Shown piece by piece: positions 54,354 to 63,325 of a stretch of DNA of 64,000 nt. Made by a program: the position numbers and the translations under genes. The notes under the pieces are model-generated. The model saw only the letters and a list, made by a program, of their open reading frames with translations. It ran no database searches and was not told the origin of the DNA. The stretch lies in contig NZ_JFKD01000018.1 in assembly GCF_002115725.1 (NCBI RefSeq), positions 17,920 to 81,919 on the forward strand, in the 5' to 3' direction. Numbering within the stretch: the first letter of the stretch is position 1; the number at the start of each line of letters is the position of its first letter. The stretch is from Marivita cryptomonadis (GTDB lineage Bacteria > Pseudomonadota > Alphaproteobacteria > Rhodobacterales > Rhodobacteraceae).

Positions 54354-57155
54354 ATGGCATTTGGCAAAGGACATCACCTTCACCTGATCGACGGCTCGGC
54401 CTTCATCTTTCGCGCATACCACGCGCTGCCGCCGCTTACGCGCAAATCCGACGGTCTGCCAATCGGGGCTGTCAGCGGGTTTTGCAACATGCTGCAACGC
54501 TATGTCGAAGGGAATGCCGGGTCGGACGTGACCCATGTTGCGGTGATCTTTGACAAAGGCAGCCATACGTTCCGCAATGACATGTATGACCAGTACAAGG
54601 CCAACCGCGAAGCGATGCCAGAAGACCTGCGTCCGCAAATTCCTTTGACCCGCCGTGCCACCGAGGCGTTCAACATCGCCTGCGAAGAGTTGGAGGGCTA
54701 CGAGGCCGACGACATCATCGCCACCTTGGCCGTGCAGGGGCGTAAGGCTGGTGGGCGGGTGACGATTATCAGCTCCGACAAGGACCTGATGCAGTTGGTG
54801 GGCGACGGGGTCGAAATGTTCGATGCCATGAAGAACCGCACCATTGATCGCGAGGGCGTTTTCGAGAAATTCGGTGTCTATCCGGAACGGGTGGTCGATG
54901 TGCAGGCTTTGGCCGGCGACAGCGTCGACAACGTGCCCGGCGCGCCCGGCATCGGGATCAAGACTGCAGCGCTGTTGATCAATGAGTTTGGGTCGCTGGA
55001 AGAGTTGTTGGACCGCGCAGGCGAGATCAAGCAACCCAAACGCCGCGAGACCCTGATCGAAAAGCGCGACCAGATCGAGATGTCGAAAAAGCTGGTTCTG
55101 CTGGACGAGAACACGCCGCTTGGGTTCACTATCGACGATCTAGAGGTGCGCGACCCCGATCCCGATAAGCTGATGACGTTCTTGGCCGAGATGGAGTTCC
55201 GAACGCTTACCAAACGCATCGCGGAGGCGCTCAAGGTCGAGGCGCCCGCCATCCCCGACACGACGCCCGAAGGCGCGAATCCTCCGTCCGGGGATGCCCC
55301 GGAATTGCCTGCGATGGACACTTCCCATTACGAATGTGTGCGGGATTTGAAGGCTCTTCAGGCTTGGATCGATGCAGCAAATGAAACGGGCTGGGTGGCG
55401 TTTGACACGGAAACCACAGGTCTGAATGAAATGACCGCTGATCTCGTCGGCATCTCGCTCTGTGTTGAGCCGGGAAAGGCATGTTACATTCCGCTGCTTC
55501 ACCGTGCGGAGGGTGGTGAGGGTCTGTTCGGCTCTGATGATCTGGCCGACGGGCAGGTGCCATTGGACGACGCGCTGGCCGCTTTGAAACCGCTGTTGGA
55601 AGACCCGGCGGTGATGAAGATCGGCCAGAACATGAAATACGACGCCAAAATCATGGCGCGTTTGGGGATCAGTGTCGCGCCCATCGACGACACGATGCTC
55701 ATGTCCTATGCGATGAATGCGGGTCTGCACGGGCATGGGATGGATACTTTGGCCGAGCGCTATCTGGGCCACACGCCGATCCCGATCAAGGACTTGCTGG
55801 GCAGTGGCAAAAGTCAAATCACCTTTGACCGCGTGCCCATCGACAAAGCCGTGCCTTATGCGGCCGAGGATGCAGAGGTCACGTTGCGCCTGTGGCAGAT
55901 GTTCAAGCCGCAGCTTCACCAGACCAAGGTGACACGCGTCTATGAAAGCATGGAGCGGCCTTTGGTGCCGGTGCTGGCCAAGATGGAGATGGCGGGGATC
56001 AAAGTGGATCGCGATACGCTGTCGCGCATGTCCAATGCGTTCAGCCAGAAGATGGCGGGATTGGAGGACGAGATTTACGAGCTTGTAGGTCGCAAGTTCA
56101 ACGTCGGCTCACCCAAGCAGTTGGGCGAGATCCTGTTCGATGAGATGGGATTGGAAGGCGGCAAGCGCGGGAAAACAGGCGCTTATGCTACTGGTGCTGA
56201 CGTGCTGGAGGATCTGGCGACTGAACACGAATTGCCGCGCCGGGTGCTGGACTGGCGGCAGTTGAGCAAGCTGAAGTCGACCTATACCGACGCCTTGCAA
56301 GACCATATCAACCGCGAGACGGGCCGGGTTCATACGTCCTATTCCATCGCCGGGGCCAACACCGGGCGTCTGGCCTCGACCGATCCCAACCTGCAGAACA
56401 TCCCGATCCGCACCGAGGAAGGCCGCCGCATCCGCGAGGCGTTTGTGGCCGAAGACGGCAAGACGCTGGTGGCACTGGATTATTCCCAGATCGAACTGCG
56501 CATCCTTGCCCATATCGCCGACATTCAGGCCCTTAAAGACGCGTTCAAAGAGGGGCAGGATATTCACGCCGCCACCGCGTCCGAGATGTTCAACGTGCCA
56601 TTGGACGAGATGACACCAGATGTGCGCCGTCAGGCCAAGGCGATCAATTTTGGTGTGATCTACGGGATCAGCGGTTTCGGCCTTGCCCGCAATCTTCGCA
56701 TCCCGCGGGCCGAAGCGCAGGGCTTCATCGACCGCTATTTCGAACGCTTCCCCGGCATCAAGGCCTATATGGATGACACGACCGAGTTCGCCAAAAAGCA
56801 CAACCGGGTCGAAACCCTGTTTGGCCGGGTGATCCACACCCCCGAGATCAACGCCAAAGGCCCGCGCGCCGGGTTCGCCAAGCGCGCAGCGATCAACGCG
56901 CCGATCCAGGGAACGGCGGCGGACATCATTCGGCGGGCGATGATCCGGATGCCGGATGCAATTGCTAAGCTGTCCGCGAAGATGCTGTTGCAGGTGCATG
57001 ACGAATTGCTGTTCGAGGTGGAACAAGGCGCCGAGGACGAACTGATCAAGGTCGCGCGTGAGGTGATGGAAGGCGCTGCTGATCCGGTGGTCCACCTGAC
57101 GGTGCCGCTGATTGCCGATGCAGGGCAAGGCAAGAACTGGGCCGAGGCGCATTGA
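54354..57155 (+). CDS. polA: DNA polymerase I
   Basis: The 933-aa enzyme has an N-terminal 5'-3' exonuclease (LIDGSAFIFRAYHALPPL; EGYEADDIIATLA), a 3'-5' exonuclease (FDTETTGLNEM, about 345-355) and a polymerase domain (TGRLASTDPNLQNIPIRTEEGR; VALDYSQIELRILAHI; RRQAKAINFGVIYGISGFG; LLQVHDELLFEV). All catalytic motifs look intact. It fills gaps in repair and removes Okazaki primers. The ATG at 54354 is the family start; the frame extends 90 bases upstream. Confidence 0.98.
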   Translation: MAFGKGHHLHLIDGSAFIFRAYHALPPLTRKSDGLPIGAVSGFCNMLQRYVEGNAGSDVTHVAVIFDKGSHTFRNDMYDQYKANREAMPEDLRPQIPLTRRATEAFNIACEELEGYEADDIIATLAVQGRKAGGRVTIISSDKDLMQLVGDGVEMFDAMKNRTIDREGVFEKFGVYPERVVDVQALAGDSVDNVPGAPGIGIKTAALLINEFGSLEELLDRAGEIKQPKRRETLIEKRDQIEMSKKLVLLDENTPLGFTIDDLEVRDPDPDKLMTFLAEMEFRTLTKRIAEALKVEAPAIPDTTPEGANPPSGDAPELPAMDTSHYECVRDLKALQAWIDAANETGWVAFDTETTGLNEMTADLVGISLCVEPGKACYIPLLHRAEGGEGLFGSDDLADGQVPLDDALAALKPLLEDPAVMKIGQNMKYDAKIMARLGISVAPIDDTMLMSYAMNAGLHGHGMDTLAERYLGHTPIPIKDLLGSGKSQITFDRVPIDKAVPYAAEDAEVTLRLWQMFKPQLHQTKVTRVYESMERPLVPVLAKMEMAGIKVDRDTLSRMSNAFSQKMAGLEDEIYELVGRKFNVGSPKQLGEILFDEMGLEGGKRGKTGAYATGADVLEDLATEHELPRRVLDWRQLSKLKSTYTDALQDHINRETGRVHTSYSIAGANTGRLASTDPNLQNIPIRTEEGRRIREAFVAEDGKTLVALDYSQIELRILAHIADIQALKDAFKEGQDIHAATASEMFNVPLDEMTPDVRRQAKAINFGVIYGISGFGLARNLRIPRAEAQGFIDRYFERFPGIKAYMDDTTEFAKKHNRVETLFGRVIHTPEINAKGPRAGFAKRAAINAPIQGTAADIIRRAMIRMPDAIAKLSAKMLLQVHDELLFEVEQGAEDELIKVAREVMEGAADPVVHLTVPLIADAGQGKNWAEAH

Positions 57156-57160
57156 TGCGG

Positions 57161-57208
57161 GGAAGAGATTTCGAAATCTCTTCCAAAGGCTCTTCGAAGA
57201 GCCTTTGG
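57161..57208. repeat. Paired TTCGAA-centred palindromes (copy D), upstream of ycaQ
   Basis: Two overlapping perfect palindromes: 24 bp (57161-57184, centre TTTCGAAA) and 26 bp (57183-57208, centre CTTCGAAG). They fill the polA-ycaQ gap and end 5 bases before the next ATG, so the ribosome binding site of ycaQ would lie in a hairpin. Confidence 0.85.
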
Positions 57209-57213
57209 TGCCC

Positions 57214-58389
57214 ATGACCTCTCTCAGGATTCCGAACCGCACTGCGCGCCAGCTGTGGCTGCAGGTCAATGGTCTGAGAGACACGCCGACAGGACCGTTG
57301 GAACTCAAGGCGCAGATCCATGATCTGGGTTTCGTGCAGCTAGACACAATCCAGGTCGTATCGCGGGCGCATCATCACATCCTTTGGAGCCGCAACCAGA
57401 CCTACCGCGAGCCGATGATGGACCGATGTCTTGCCAAAGACCGGGCCGTTTTCGAACATTTCACCCATGATGCGTCCGTCCTGCCGATGGCATTCCTGCC
57501 AATGTGGCAGCGTCAGTTCCGGCGGATGCGAGACAAGGTCAGCCGGTCGTCGTGGTACGGCAAACATCTGGCCGAAGATCACCTTGACCACATCCGCCGC
57601 CGCATCACCGAGGAAGGGCCGCTTTCAACCCATGACTTCGACACCAAGATCCAAGGCGCGCGCGAGATGTGGAAACGCCCGCCGCACAAGATCGGGCTGG
57701 ATTACCTTTGGTATGCCGGGGAATTGGCGACCTATCACCGGGACGGCTTTACCAAGTATTACGATCTTGCCGAACGGGTGTTTCCCGAAGACTTACGCAC
57801 CCACGACATACCGGATCGCGACCAGATCGACTGGTTGTGTCATGCGGCGTTGGATCGGATCGGGATCGGGACTTTGGGCGAGATCCGCAAGTTCTGGGAT
57901 GCGACAGAGGTGTCCGAGGTGGCGGACTGGGCTGACCGCCATGCTGCAACACTGGTTCCCGTAGACATCGAGTCAGCAGATGGTGGCTGGACCAAAGCCT
58001 GTGCCGCGCCGGATATCGAAGAACGGATCGCAAACCTTGGACAACCCACGTCGCGGTTGCGCATCCTCAACCCGTTCGACCCCGCGATCCGTGACAGGGT
58101 GCGGTTGAAGCGGCTTTTCGGGTTTGACTACACGGTCGAGATGTTCGTGCCTGCCGCCAAGCGGGTTTGGGGGTATTACGTGTATCCCCTGCTGGAAGGA
58201 GACCGTTTTGTCGGGCGCGTCGAGGTCAAGGGGGATCGCAAGCAAAGCACCCTGACGGTGCAGAACCTCTGGTGGGAACCGGGTGTCCGGCCGTCGGCGC
58301 AGCGGGTTCGCAAGCTCGAGAGCGAACTGGTGCGCTTTGCACGGTTGGCGGGGGTGGCGGACATTGTCTGGCAAACACCCCCGGCGTGA
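57214..58389 (+). CDS. Winged-helix DNA glycosylase, YcaQ/AlkX subfamily
   Basis: The 391-aa protein is of the HTH_42 family (AlkZ/YcaQ). Its catalytic segment QLDTIQVVSRAHHHILWSR carries a Q-x-D motif (Gln42, Asp44), the mark of the AlkX/YcaQ branch that removes alkylated bases and opens interstrand crosslinks; AlkZ has Q-x-Q. It sits downstream of polA, consistent with repair. A GTG at 57208 is in frame, but the ATG at 57214 is preferred. Confidence 0.88.
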   Translation: MTSLRIPNRTARQLWLQVNGLRDTPTGPLELKAQIHDLGFVQLDTIQVVSRAHHHILWSRNQTYREPMMDRCLAKDRAVFEHFTHDASVLPMAFLPMWQRQFRRMRDKVSRSSWYGKHLAEDHLDHIRRRITEEGPLSTHDFDTKIQGAREMWKRPPHKIGLDYLWYAGELATYHRDGFTKYYDLAERVFPEDLRTHDIPDRDQIDWLCHAALDRIGIGTLGEIRKFWDATEVSEVADWADRHAATLVPVDIESADGGWTKACAAPDIEERIANLGQPTSRLRILNPFDPAIRDRVRLKRLFGFDYTVEMFVPAAKRVWGYYVYPLLEGDRFVGRVEVKGDRKQSTLTVQNLWWEPGVRPSAQRVRKLESELVRFARLAGVADIVWQTPPA

Positions 58390-58404
58390 CCCCGGTTCGC
58401 CGGA

Positions 58405-59397
58405 TCAGATCAATCCGGCGGTCTTGAACAGGTCTTGCAGGTTGTCTACGGGGCGTGGTCCGATATGGGAGATCACTTCGGCGGCCGCCACGCATCCCAT
58501 GCGCCCTGCGGTGTCCATGTCGCGCCCTGTGGCAAGGCCGTAAAGGAACCCGGCGGCAAACTGGTCGCCAGCGCCTGTGGCATCGACCGGCACAACCTTT
58601 TCGACGGGAATGTCAAAACGTGCGCCTTCGTGGATGATCGACACACCATCGCCTGATCGTGTGCAGACCACCAACGGGCAGATTGTGGCGACAGCAGCCA
58701 GATCGGCTTCCAGATCGTTGTTCTGATAAAGCGACATGATCTCGGCCTCGTTGCCGATCACGTAGTCCATTTCGTGCTCGATCAGGTTCAGAAAATCGTC
58801 GCGGTGGCGTTCCACGCAGAACGGGTCGGAAATTGCGATCCCTGCTTTGCCCCCTGCGGCGCGGCAGGTGCGGGCAGTGCGGATGAACGCGTCTTTGCCC
58901 TTGTCCTTGTCGAAGAGATAGCCTTCGAGAAACACCACTTCGGCCTCAGACGCCACATCTTCGGACACGTCTTCAGGCCCCAATTCAGCCGAGATGCCCA
59001 GATAGGTGTTCATTGACCGCTCGCCATCCGGCGAGACAAAGATCATCGACCGAGAGGTCGGCAATTCACCCCCCGGCACCGGCGCGTTGACGAAATCGGT
59101 GCCGTCTTTTTCCATCGCTTCTGCGTAGAACCGCCCCAAAGCATCGTCATGCACCCGCCCGATAAAGGCGGTGCGCAGGCCCAGATTGCCAAGACCGGCC
59201 AGCGTGTTGGCCACCGATCCGCCCGGCGTCTGCACGCGTTCCTTCATCGCCGCATAGAGCGTTTCGCCGCGTTCGCGTTCGACCAGCTGCATGATGCCTT
59301 TCTGGATGCCCATCAGGTCCAGAAATGTGTCTTCTGCGCGAGCGATCACGTCGACAACGGCATTGCCGATCCCGACAACCTGGTATTTCTTGCTCAT
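58405..59397 (-). CDS. PfkB-family carbohydrate kinase, adenosine-kinase type
   Basis: The 330-aa protein has the PfkB N-terminal motif GGSVANTLAGLGNLGLRTAFIGRVHDD and the C-terminal catalytic DATGAGDQFAAGFLYGLATG (Asp as base). Overall similarity is to the bacterial adenosine kinase-like sugar kinases. It overlaps the stop of nth... that is, its ATG and the nth stop share ATGA, so the pair forms one transcript from nth. Confidence 0.9.
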   Translation of the reverse strand: MSKKYQVVGIGNAVVDVIARAEDTFLDLMGIQKGIMQLVERERGETLYAAMKERVQTPGGSVANTLAGLGNLGLRTAFIGRVHDDALGRFYAEAMEKDGTDFVNAPVPGGELPTSRSMIFVSPDGERSMNTYLGISAELGPEDVSEDVASEAEVVFLEGYLFDKDKGKDAFIRTARTCRAAGGKAGIAISDPFCVERHRDDFLNLIEHEMDYVIGNEAEIMSLYQNNDLEADLAAVATICPLVVCTRSGDGVSIIHEGARFDIPVEKVVPVDATGAGDQFAAGFLYGLATGRDMDTAGRMGCVAAAEVISHIGPRPVDNLQDLFKTAGLI

Positions 59398-60038
59398 TCG
59401 GTTTTGTCCTCGAATTGACAGAGTTCGCGGATCACGCAGACGCCGCATTTGGGTTTTCGGGCAACGCAGGTGTAGCGCCCGTGCAGGATCAGCCAGTGAT
59501 GGGCGTGATGTTGAAAATCGACTGGGATATGGTCTTCGATGGCGCGTTCGACAGCGACCACGTCTTTGCCGGGGCAGATGCCGGTGCGGTTGCCGACGCG
59601 GAAGATATGCGTGTCCACCGCCTGACTTGGATGGCCCCACCACATGTTCAGAACCACATTGGCCGTCTTGCGCCCCACGCCCGGCAGGCCTTCCAGTGCG
59701 GCGCGGGAATTGGGCACTTCGCCGCCATATTGATCGACAAGGATCTGGCTTAGCTTGATGACGTTCTTGGCCTTGTTACGGTAAAGGCCGATCGTTTTGA
59801 TGTGTTGGGTCACACCCTCTTCGCCAAGCGCCAGCATCTTTTCCGGCGTGTCGGCGATCTTGAACAACTCTCTTGTCGCCTTGTTCACCCCTACATCGGT
59901 CGCCTGCGCTGACAGCGCGACGGCAACGACCAGCGTATAGGCATTGACGTGCTCAAGCTCGCCCTTGGGTTCGGGGTCCAACGCCTGAAAGCGGGTAAAG
60001 ATCTCGCGGATCGTGTGATAATCGAGTTGTTTTGCCAT
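59394..60038 (-). CDS. nth: Endonuclease III
   Basis: The 214-aa protein has the helix-hairpin-helix LPGVGRKTANVVLN with the catalytic Lys, the catalytic Asp in VDTHIFRVGNR and the 4Fe-4S loop C-x6-C-x2-C-x5-C (CVARKPKCGVCVIRELC). It excises oxidised pyrimidines. The ATG at 60038 (MAKQLDYHTIREIF) is chosen over one 36 bases upstream. Confidence 0.95.
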   Translation of the reverse strand: MAKQLDYHTIREIFTRFQALDPEPKGELEHVNAYTLVVAVALSAQATDVGVNKATRELFKIADTPEKMLALGEEGVTQHIKTIGLYRNKAKNVIKLSQILVDQYGGEVPNSRAALEGLPGVGRKTANVVLNMWWGHPSQAVDTHIFRVGNRTGICPGKDVVAVERAIEDHIPVDFQHHAHHWLILHGRYTCVARKPKCGVCVIRELCQFEDKTE

Positions 60039-60087
60039 CGCCGCTTTATGACCGCCGGCGGAGGGGGGCTGCAACGGAAAACTGACG

Positions 60088-60897
60088 TTACTTGGTCAGA
60101 CGTCCCCCGGCCATCAGCGCCGGATCGATGGCAATAACGACATGATACGGCGATGGTCCAAAGCCAAGCTGCGTGCACAGCGCCTCGGACGGGGTGTTGC
60201 TGGTGCGGATGCCGGTAAAAAACTCGGTCATGCCGTGCCGACGGTTCATTTCGTCCAGCACTATTGCACCAAGACGGCTGGCGATGCCCTCGCCCCGTCG
60301 GTCCGGGTGGGTGGACAGCATGCCCCACCAGCACAGTCCCGGCCAGTCTGAGGCGGGGTGGTACATCTCGACCGAGGCAGAGGTGCCGACGATCCGCCCC
60401 GACGGTTCGGCCACATAAGCGCAGACTGCGGGCCGTTCGAGGCCGCGCATGAATGGCCCGAGCGGCAACATCATGTCACAAGCCTGCGTCACCGCATCAA
60501 GACCGGCCATGATTGCGGCCGGGGTGTCTGGCCCCACGAGGCCAAGGGTCAGGTCTTCGGCAAAGGGCCGCACTGCCAAACGCGCGCGGGCCAAGGTCAG
60601 GGTTTCAGCGCCGCTGCGCCAATCGACGAAGCTGTCGGTTTTCAGCCCTTCGGCCTCCAGCGCGGCACAGCGGGCGGCAACATCCGCCTCTGGGACATGC
60701 TCGCAGGCGGCTGCACCCATCTCGCGGGCCATGGCGATCTGACGCGACAGCGGAGCGACCTCGGGCGATGCCAGCCCCAGCGCACGTCCATGGGTGACAA
60801 TGGCGGGATCGTCGCGCAGGTGTTTCCAACTTGCCCATACCCGAGCCTGCAGCGCCTGCGAGGAAGGGGGGCCAAAGGTTTCAACGCTCTCGGTCAT
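60088..60897 (-). CDS. GNAT-family N-acetyltransferase
   Basis: The 269-aa protein has a C-terminal GNAT domain with acetyl-CoA motif A LSTHPDRRGEGIASRLGAIVLDEM and EALCTQLGFGPSPYHVVI. Its N-terminal half looks like a second, degenerate GNAT repeat. The substrate is unknown. It lies between nth and the divergent AraC-MGMT gene, with its start overlapping nothing. Confidence 0.88.
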   Translation of the reverse strand: MTESVETFGPPSSQALQARVWASWKHLRDDPAIVTHGRALGLASPEVAPLSRQIAMAREMGAAACEHVPEADVAARCAALEAEGLKTDSFVDWRSGAETLTLARARLAVRPFAEDLTLGLVGPDTPAAIMAGLDAVTQACDMMLPLGPFMRGLERPAVCAYVAEPSGRIVGTSASVEMYHPASDWPGLCWWGMLSTHPDRRGEGIASRLGAIVLDEMNRRHGMTEFFTGIRTSNTPSEALCTQLGFGPSPYHVVIAIDPALMAGGRLTK

Positions 60898-61021
60898 GGT
60901 TCAGCATGGCACGACACTGCGGCTTTCCAAAGTGGTATCGCGTAAAGCGCAAAAACCGGGTCGCGCCGCGCGCGCGGTTGCGCCAAACAGGAGCGCAAAT
61001 ATGGCAATGAGGGGCCACACC

Positions 61022-61855
61022 ATGTCCGAGACCCAAGGCTATCATTTCCACGTCATGCGCCGCGCGCTTGATGTGATCGACGCAAGCGGACCGGCTGTTT
61101 CGCTCGATGACCTTGCAGCCCAGATGAACATGAGTCCCGCGCATTTCCAACGAGTGTTCTCGCGCTGGGTGGGCGTCAGTCCGAAACGCTATCAGCAATA
61201 CCTGACGCTGGGCCATGCCAAGGCGCTTTTGGCCGAACGCTTTACCACGCTGGAGACCGCCCACGAGGCAGGATTGTCCGGTGGCGGACGGCTGCACGAT
61301 CTCTTCCTGCGTTGGGAGGCGATGAGCCCCGGTGACTTTGCCCGCAAGGGCGAGGGTCTTACGGTGTATTGGGGTTGGTTCGACAGTCCGTTTGGACCCG
61401 CGCTCGTGATGGGCACGGAAAAGGGTCTATGCGGCATTGGCTTTGGCGCTGAATGCACCGAGGCTGAAGCGATGCTCGATCTTCAAAGCCGTTGGCCCAA
61501 TGCAACCTATGTCGAAGCACCAGACAAGCTTGATCCTTGGGTGCGCAGCGCCTTTGGACAGGCCGACGGTGACGTTCCCTTGTTCATGATCGGCGCACCG
61601 TTCCAGATCAAGGTGTGGGAGGCGCTGATGCAGATCCCCTCGGGCCATGTCACCACCTATTCCGAGATCGCTGAATTCATCGGTCACCCAAAGGCGGTGC
61701 GTGCGGTTGGAACGGCCGTGGGCCGCAACCCGATCAGCTACCTTATCCCCTGCCATCGCGCGTTGCGCAAATCCGGTGGATTGGGCGGCTATCACTGGGG
61801 TCTGCCCGTCAAACGCAGCATCCTTGCGTGGGAATCCGCGCGCGTCGAAGCCTGA
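61022..61855 (+). CDS. AraC-type HTH fused to O6-methylguanine-DNA methyltransferase (Ada-like)
   Basis: The 277-aa protein has an AraC HTH (SLDDLAAQMNMSPAHFQRVFSRWVGVSPKRYQQYL) and a methyltransferase with the acceptor Cys244 in PCHRALRKSGGLGGYHWGLPVKRSIL. The N-terminal zinc-binding methyl-phosphotriester domain of E. coli Ada is absent, so it cannot be triggered by that methylation route. AGGGG sits 7 bases before the ATG at 61022; in-frame ATGs at 61001 and 61007 are possible. Confidence 0.9.
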   Translation: MSETQGYHFHVMRRALDVIDASGPAVSLDDLAAQMNMSPAHFQRVFSRWVGVSPKRYQQYLTLGHAKALLAERFTTLETAHEAGLSGGGRLHDLFLRWEAMSPGDFARKGEGLTVYWGWFDSPFGPALVMGTEKGLCGIGFGAECTEAEAMLDLQSRWPNATYVEAPDKLDPWVRSAFGQADGDVPLFMIGAPFQIKVWEALMQIPSGHVTTYSEIAEFIGHPKAVRAVGTAVGRNPISYLIPCHRALRKSGGLGGYHWGLPVKRSILAWESARVEA

Positions 61856-61971
61856 GCCCTGCGCGGAAATGCGCCGATTTCCCCGCGACAATCGGGTTCT
61901 GCCGGGGTATGTTATCGCATAGCAGCAAAGAGACCCTTACAATCGGGCATAGATAGACGAGGCAAAAACCT

Positions 61972-62640
61972 ATGACATTTACAAAACTCCCCATGACCGT
62001 CGCGCTGTGCAGCGCCATCGCACTCTCGGCGTGTACGACCGGCAATTTCAACAACCCGAACGATCCGAACCGCCAAACCAAAAATGGCGCTTTGATCGGT
62101 GCGGGAACCGGTGCAGTGATTGGCGCTCTGATGGGCAACGATCCCGAAGAGCGTCGCCGCAACGCTGCCGCAGGTGCGATCCTTGGTGCCGGTGGCGGTG
62201 CTCTCATCGGTAACCAGCTTGACAAGCAAGAGGCTGATCTGCGCGCCCAGATGGGCAACAGCAACGTCAACATCCAGAACACCGGCGACCGTCTGATTGT
62301 GACGCTGCCGCAGGACATCCTGTTCGCGACCGACAGCGCAACGCTGCGTCCTGACTTGCAACGCGACCTGCGCACCGTCGGTCAAAGCTTGTTGGCCTAT
62401 CCGGACACCACCGTTCAGGTTCTTGGCCATACCGATAACACAGGTGATGCAGGGTATAACCTGAACCTGTCGCGTCAGCGTGCGCAATCCGTTGCGAACA
62501 TCCTGATGACCGAAGGTGTTCCTTCGTTCCGTATCCAAAGCATTGGTCGCGGTGAAGATCAGCCGCTTGCAAGCAATCTCACACCGGAAGGCCGGGCGCA
62601 GAACCGTCGGGTCGAGATTGTGATCCTGCCCAACGCCTGA
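61972..62640 (+). CDS. OmpA-family lipoprotein with glycine-zipper segment
   Basis: The 222-aa protein has a lipoprotein signal with lipobox LSAC (MTVALCSAIALSACTTG), then a Gly-rich zipper (ALIGAGTGAVIGALMG; AGAILGAGGGALIGNQL). An OmpA-type peptidoglycan-binding domain follows (LGHTDNTGDAGYNLNLSRQRAQSVANIL; GRAQNRRVEIVI). It should tether the outer membrane to peptidoglycan, resembling YiaD/Pal-like proteins. A terminator follows. Confidence 0.92.
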   Translation: MTFTKLPMTVALCSAIALSACTTGNFNNPNDPNRQTKNGALIGAGTGAVIGALMGNDPEERRRNAAAGAILGAGGGALIGNQLDKQEADLRAQMGNSNVNIQNTGDRLIVTLPQDILFATDSATLRPDLQRDLRTVGQSLLAYPDTTVQVLGHTDNTGDAGYNLNLSRQRAQSVANILMTEGVPSFRIQSIGRGEDQPLASNLTPEGRAQNRRVEIVILPNA

Positions 62641-62665
62641 TCACTGACTATGTCCAACATCAAGG

Positions 62666-62694
62666 CCCGTATCTTCGTGATGCGGGTCTTTTTC
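62666..62694 (+). terminator. Terminator after the OmpA-family gene
   Basis: An 8-bp stem (CCCGTATC / GATGCGGG, one G-T pair) with a 5-base loop is followed by a T-rich tract TCTTTTTC. Confidence 0.7.
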
Positions 62695-62770
62695 TTACGG
62701 CTGGTCGCTTTTCGCTTGTCGGAAGGACGGCGTGCGCCACCTGTCATGATGATTGGTACGGAGTAGACTT

Positions 62771-63325
62771 ATGACAGATTTGAAGCTTGTGGGCCTGTGC
62801 GGATCTTTGCGTGGTGCCTCGACCAACCGACTTCTCATGCTGGAAGCCGCACGGCGCTTTGGGGAGGCGGAATTCATCGAAGGTGATCTGCGGTTGCCGC
62901 TATACGATGGAGATCTGGAAGATCAGTCCGGCATACCCGAGGCGGTGCAAATTTTGGCCGACCAAATAGCAGCGGCAGATGCTGTCATTGTCGCGACCCC
63001 TGAATACAACAAGGGGATCTCGGGTGTGCTGAAAAATGCGTTGGACTGGATCAGTCGGACGAAAGGAACACCTTGGGCCAATAAACCCGTTGCCATAATG
63101 TCGGCTGCGGCTGGCCGCGCCGGAGGAGAGCGGACCCAAAACATGGCGCGCCTGTGCCTCACGCCGTTTCGCCCTCTTCTGTTGACCGGACCTGAAGTGA
63201 TGGTCGCGGCGACGTCAAAGCAGTGGGATGATCAGGGACGGCTTATCAATGAATTGAATGCCAAGGCCTTGGATGATCTCATGCAGGCCTTGCGCCATCA
63301 TGCGGTTGCGCACCGGTCTGCCTGA
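62771..63325 (+). CDS. NADPH-dependent FMN reductase
   Basis: The 184-aa protein has a flavodoxin-like fold with the FMN loop LCGSLRGASTNRLLM and ATPEYNKGISGVLKNALDWISR. It is related to ChrR/azoreductase-type NAD(P)H:quinone reductases. The ATG at 62771 is used; a GTG-led extension to 62753 is not needed. It converges on the sugar transferase. Confidence 0.92.
   Translation: MTDLKLVGLCGSLRGASTNRLLMLEAARRFGEAEFIEGDLRLPLYDGDLEDQSGIPEAVQILADQIAAADAVIVATPEYNKGISGVLKNALDWISRTKGTPWANKPVAIMSAAAGRAGGERTQNMARLCLTPFRPLLLTGPEVMVAATSKQWDDQGRLINELNAKALDDLMQALRHHAVAHRSA

Noticed and set aside
56109..57347. Minus-strand ORF of 412 aa opposite polA and ycaQ
   Set aside because: Crosses two well-supported genes on the other strand; no motif.
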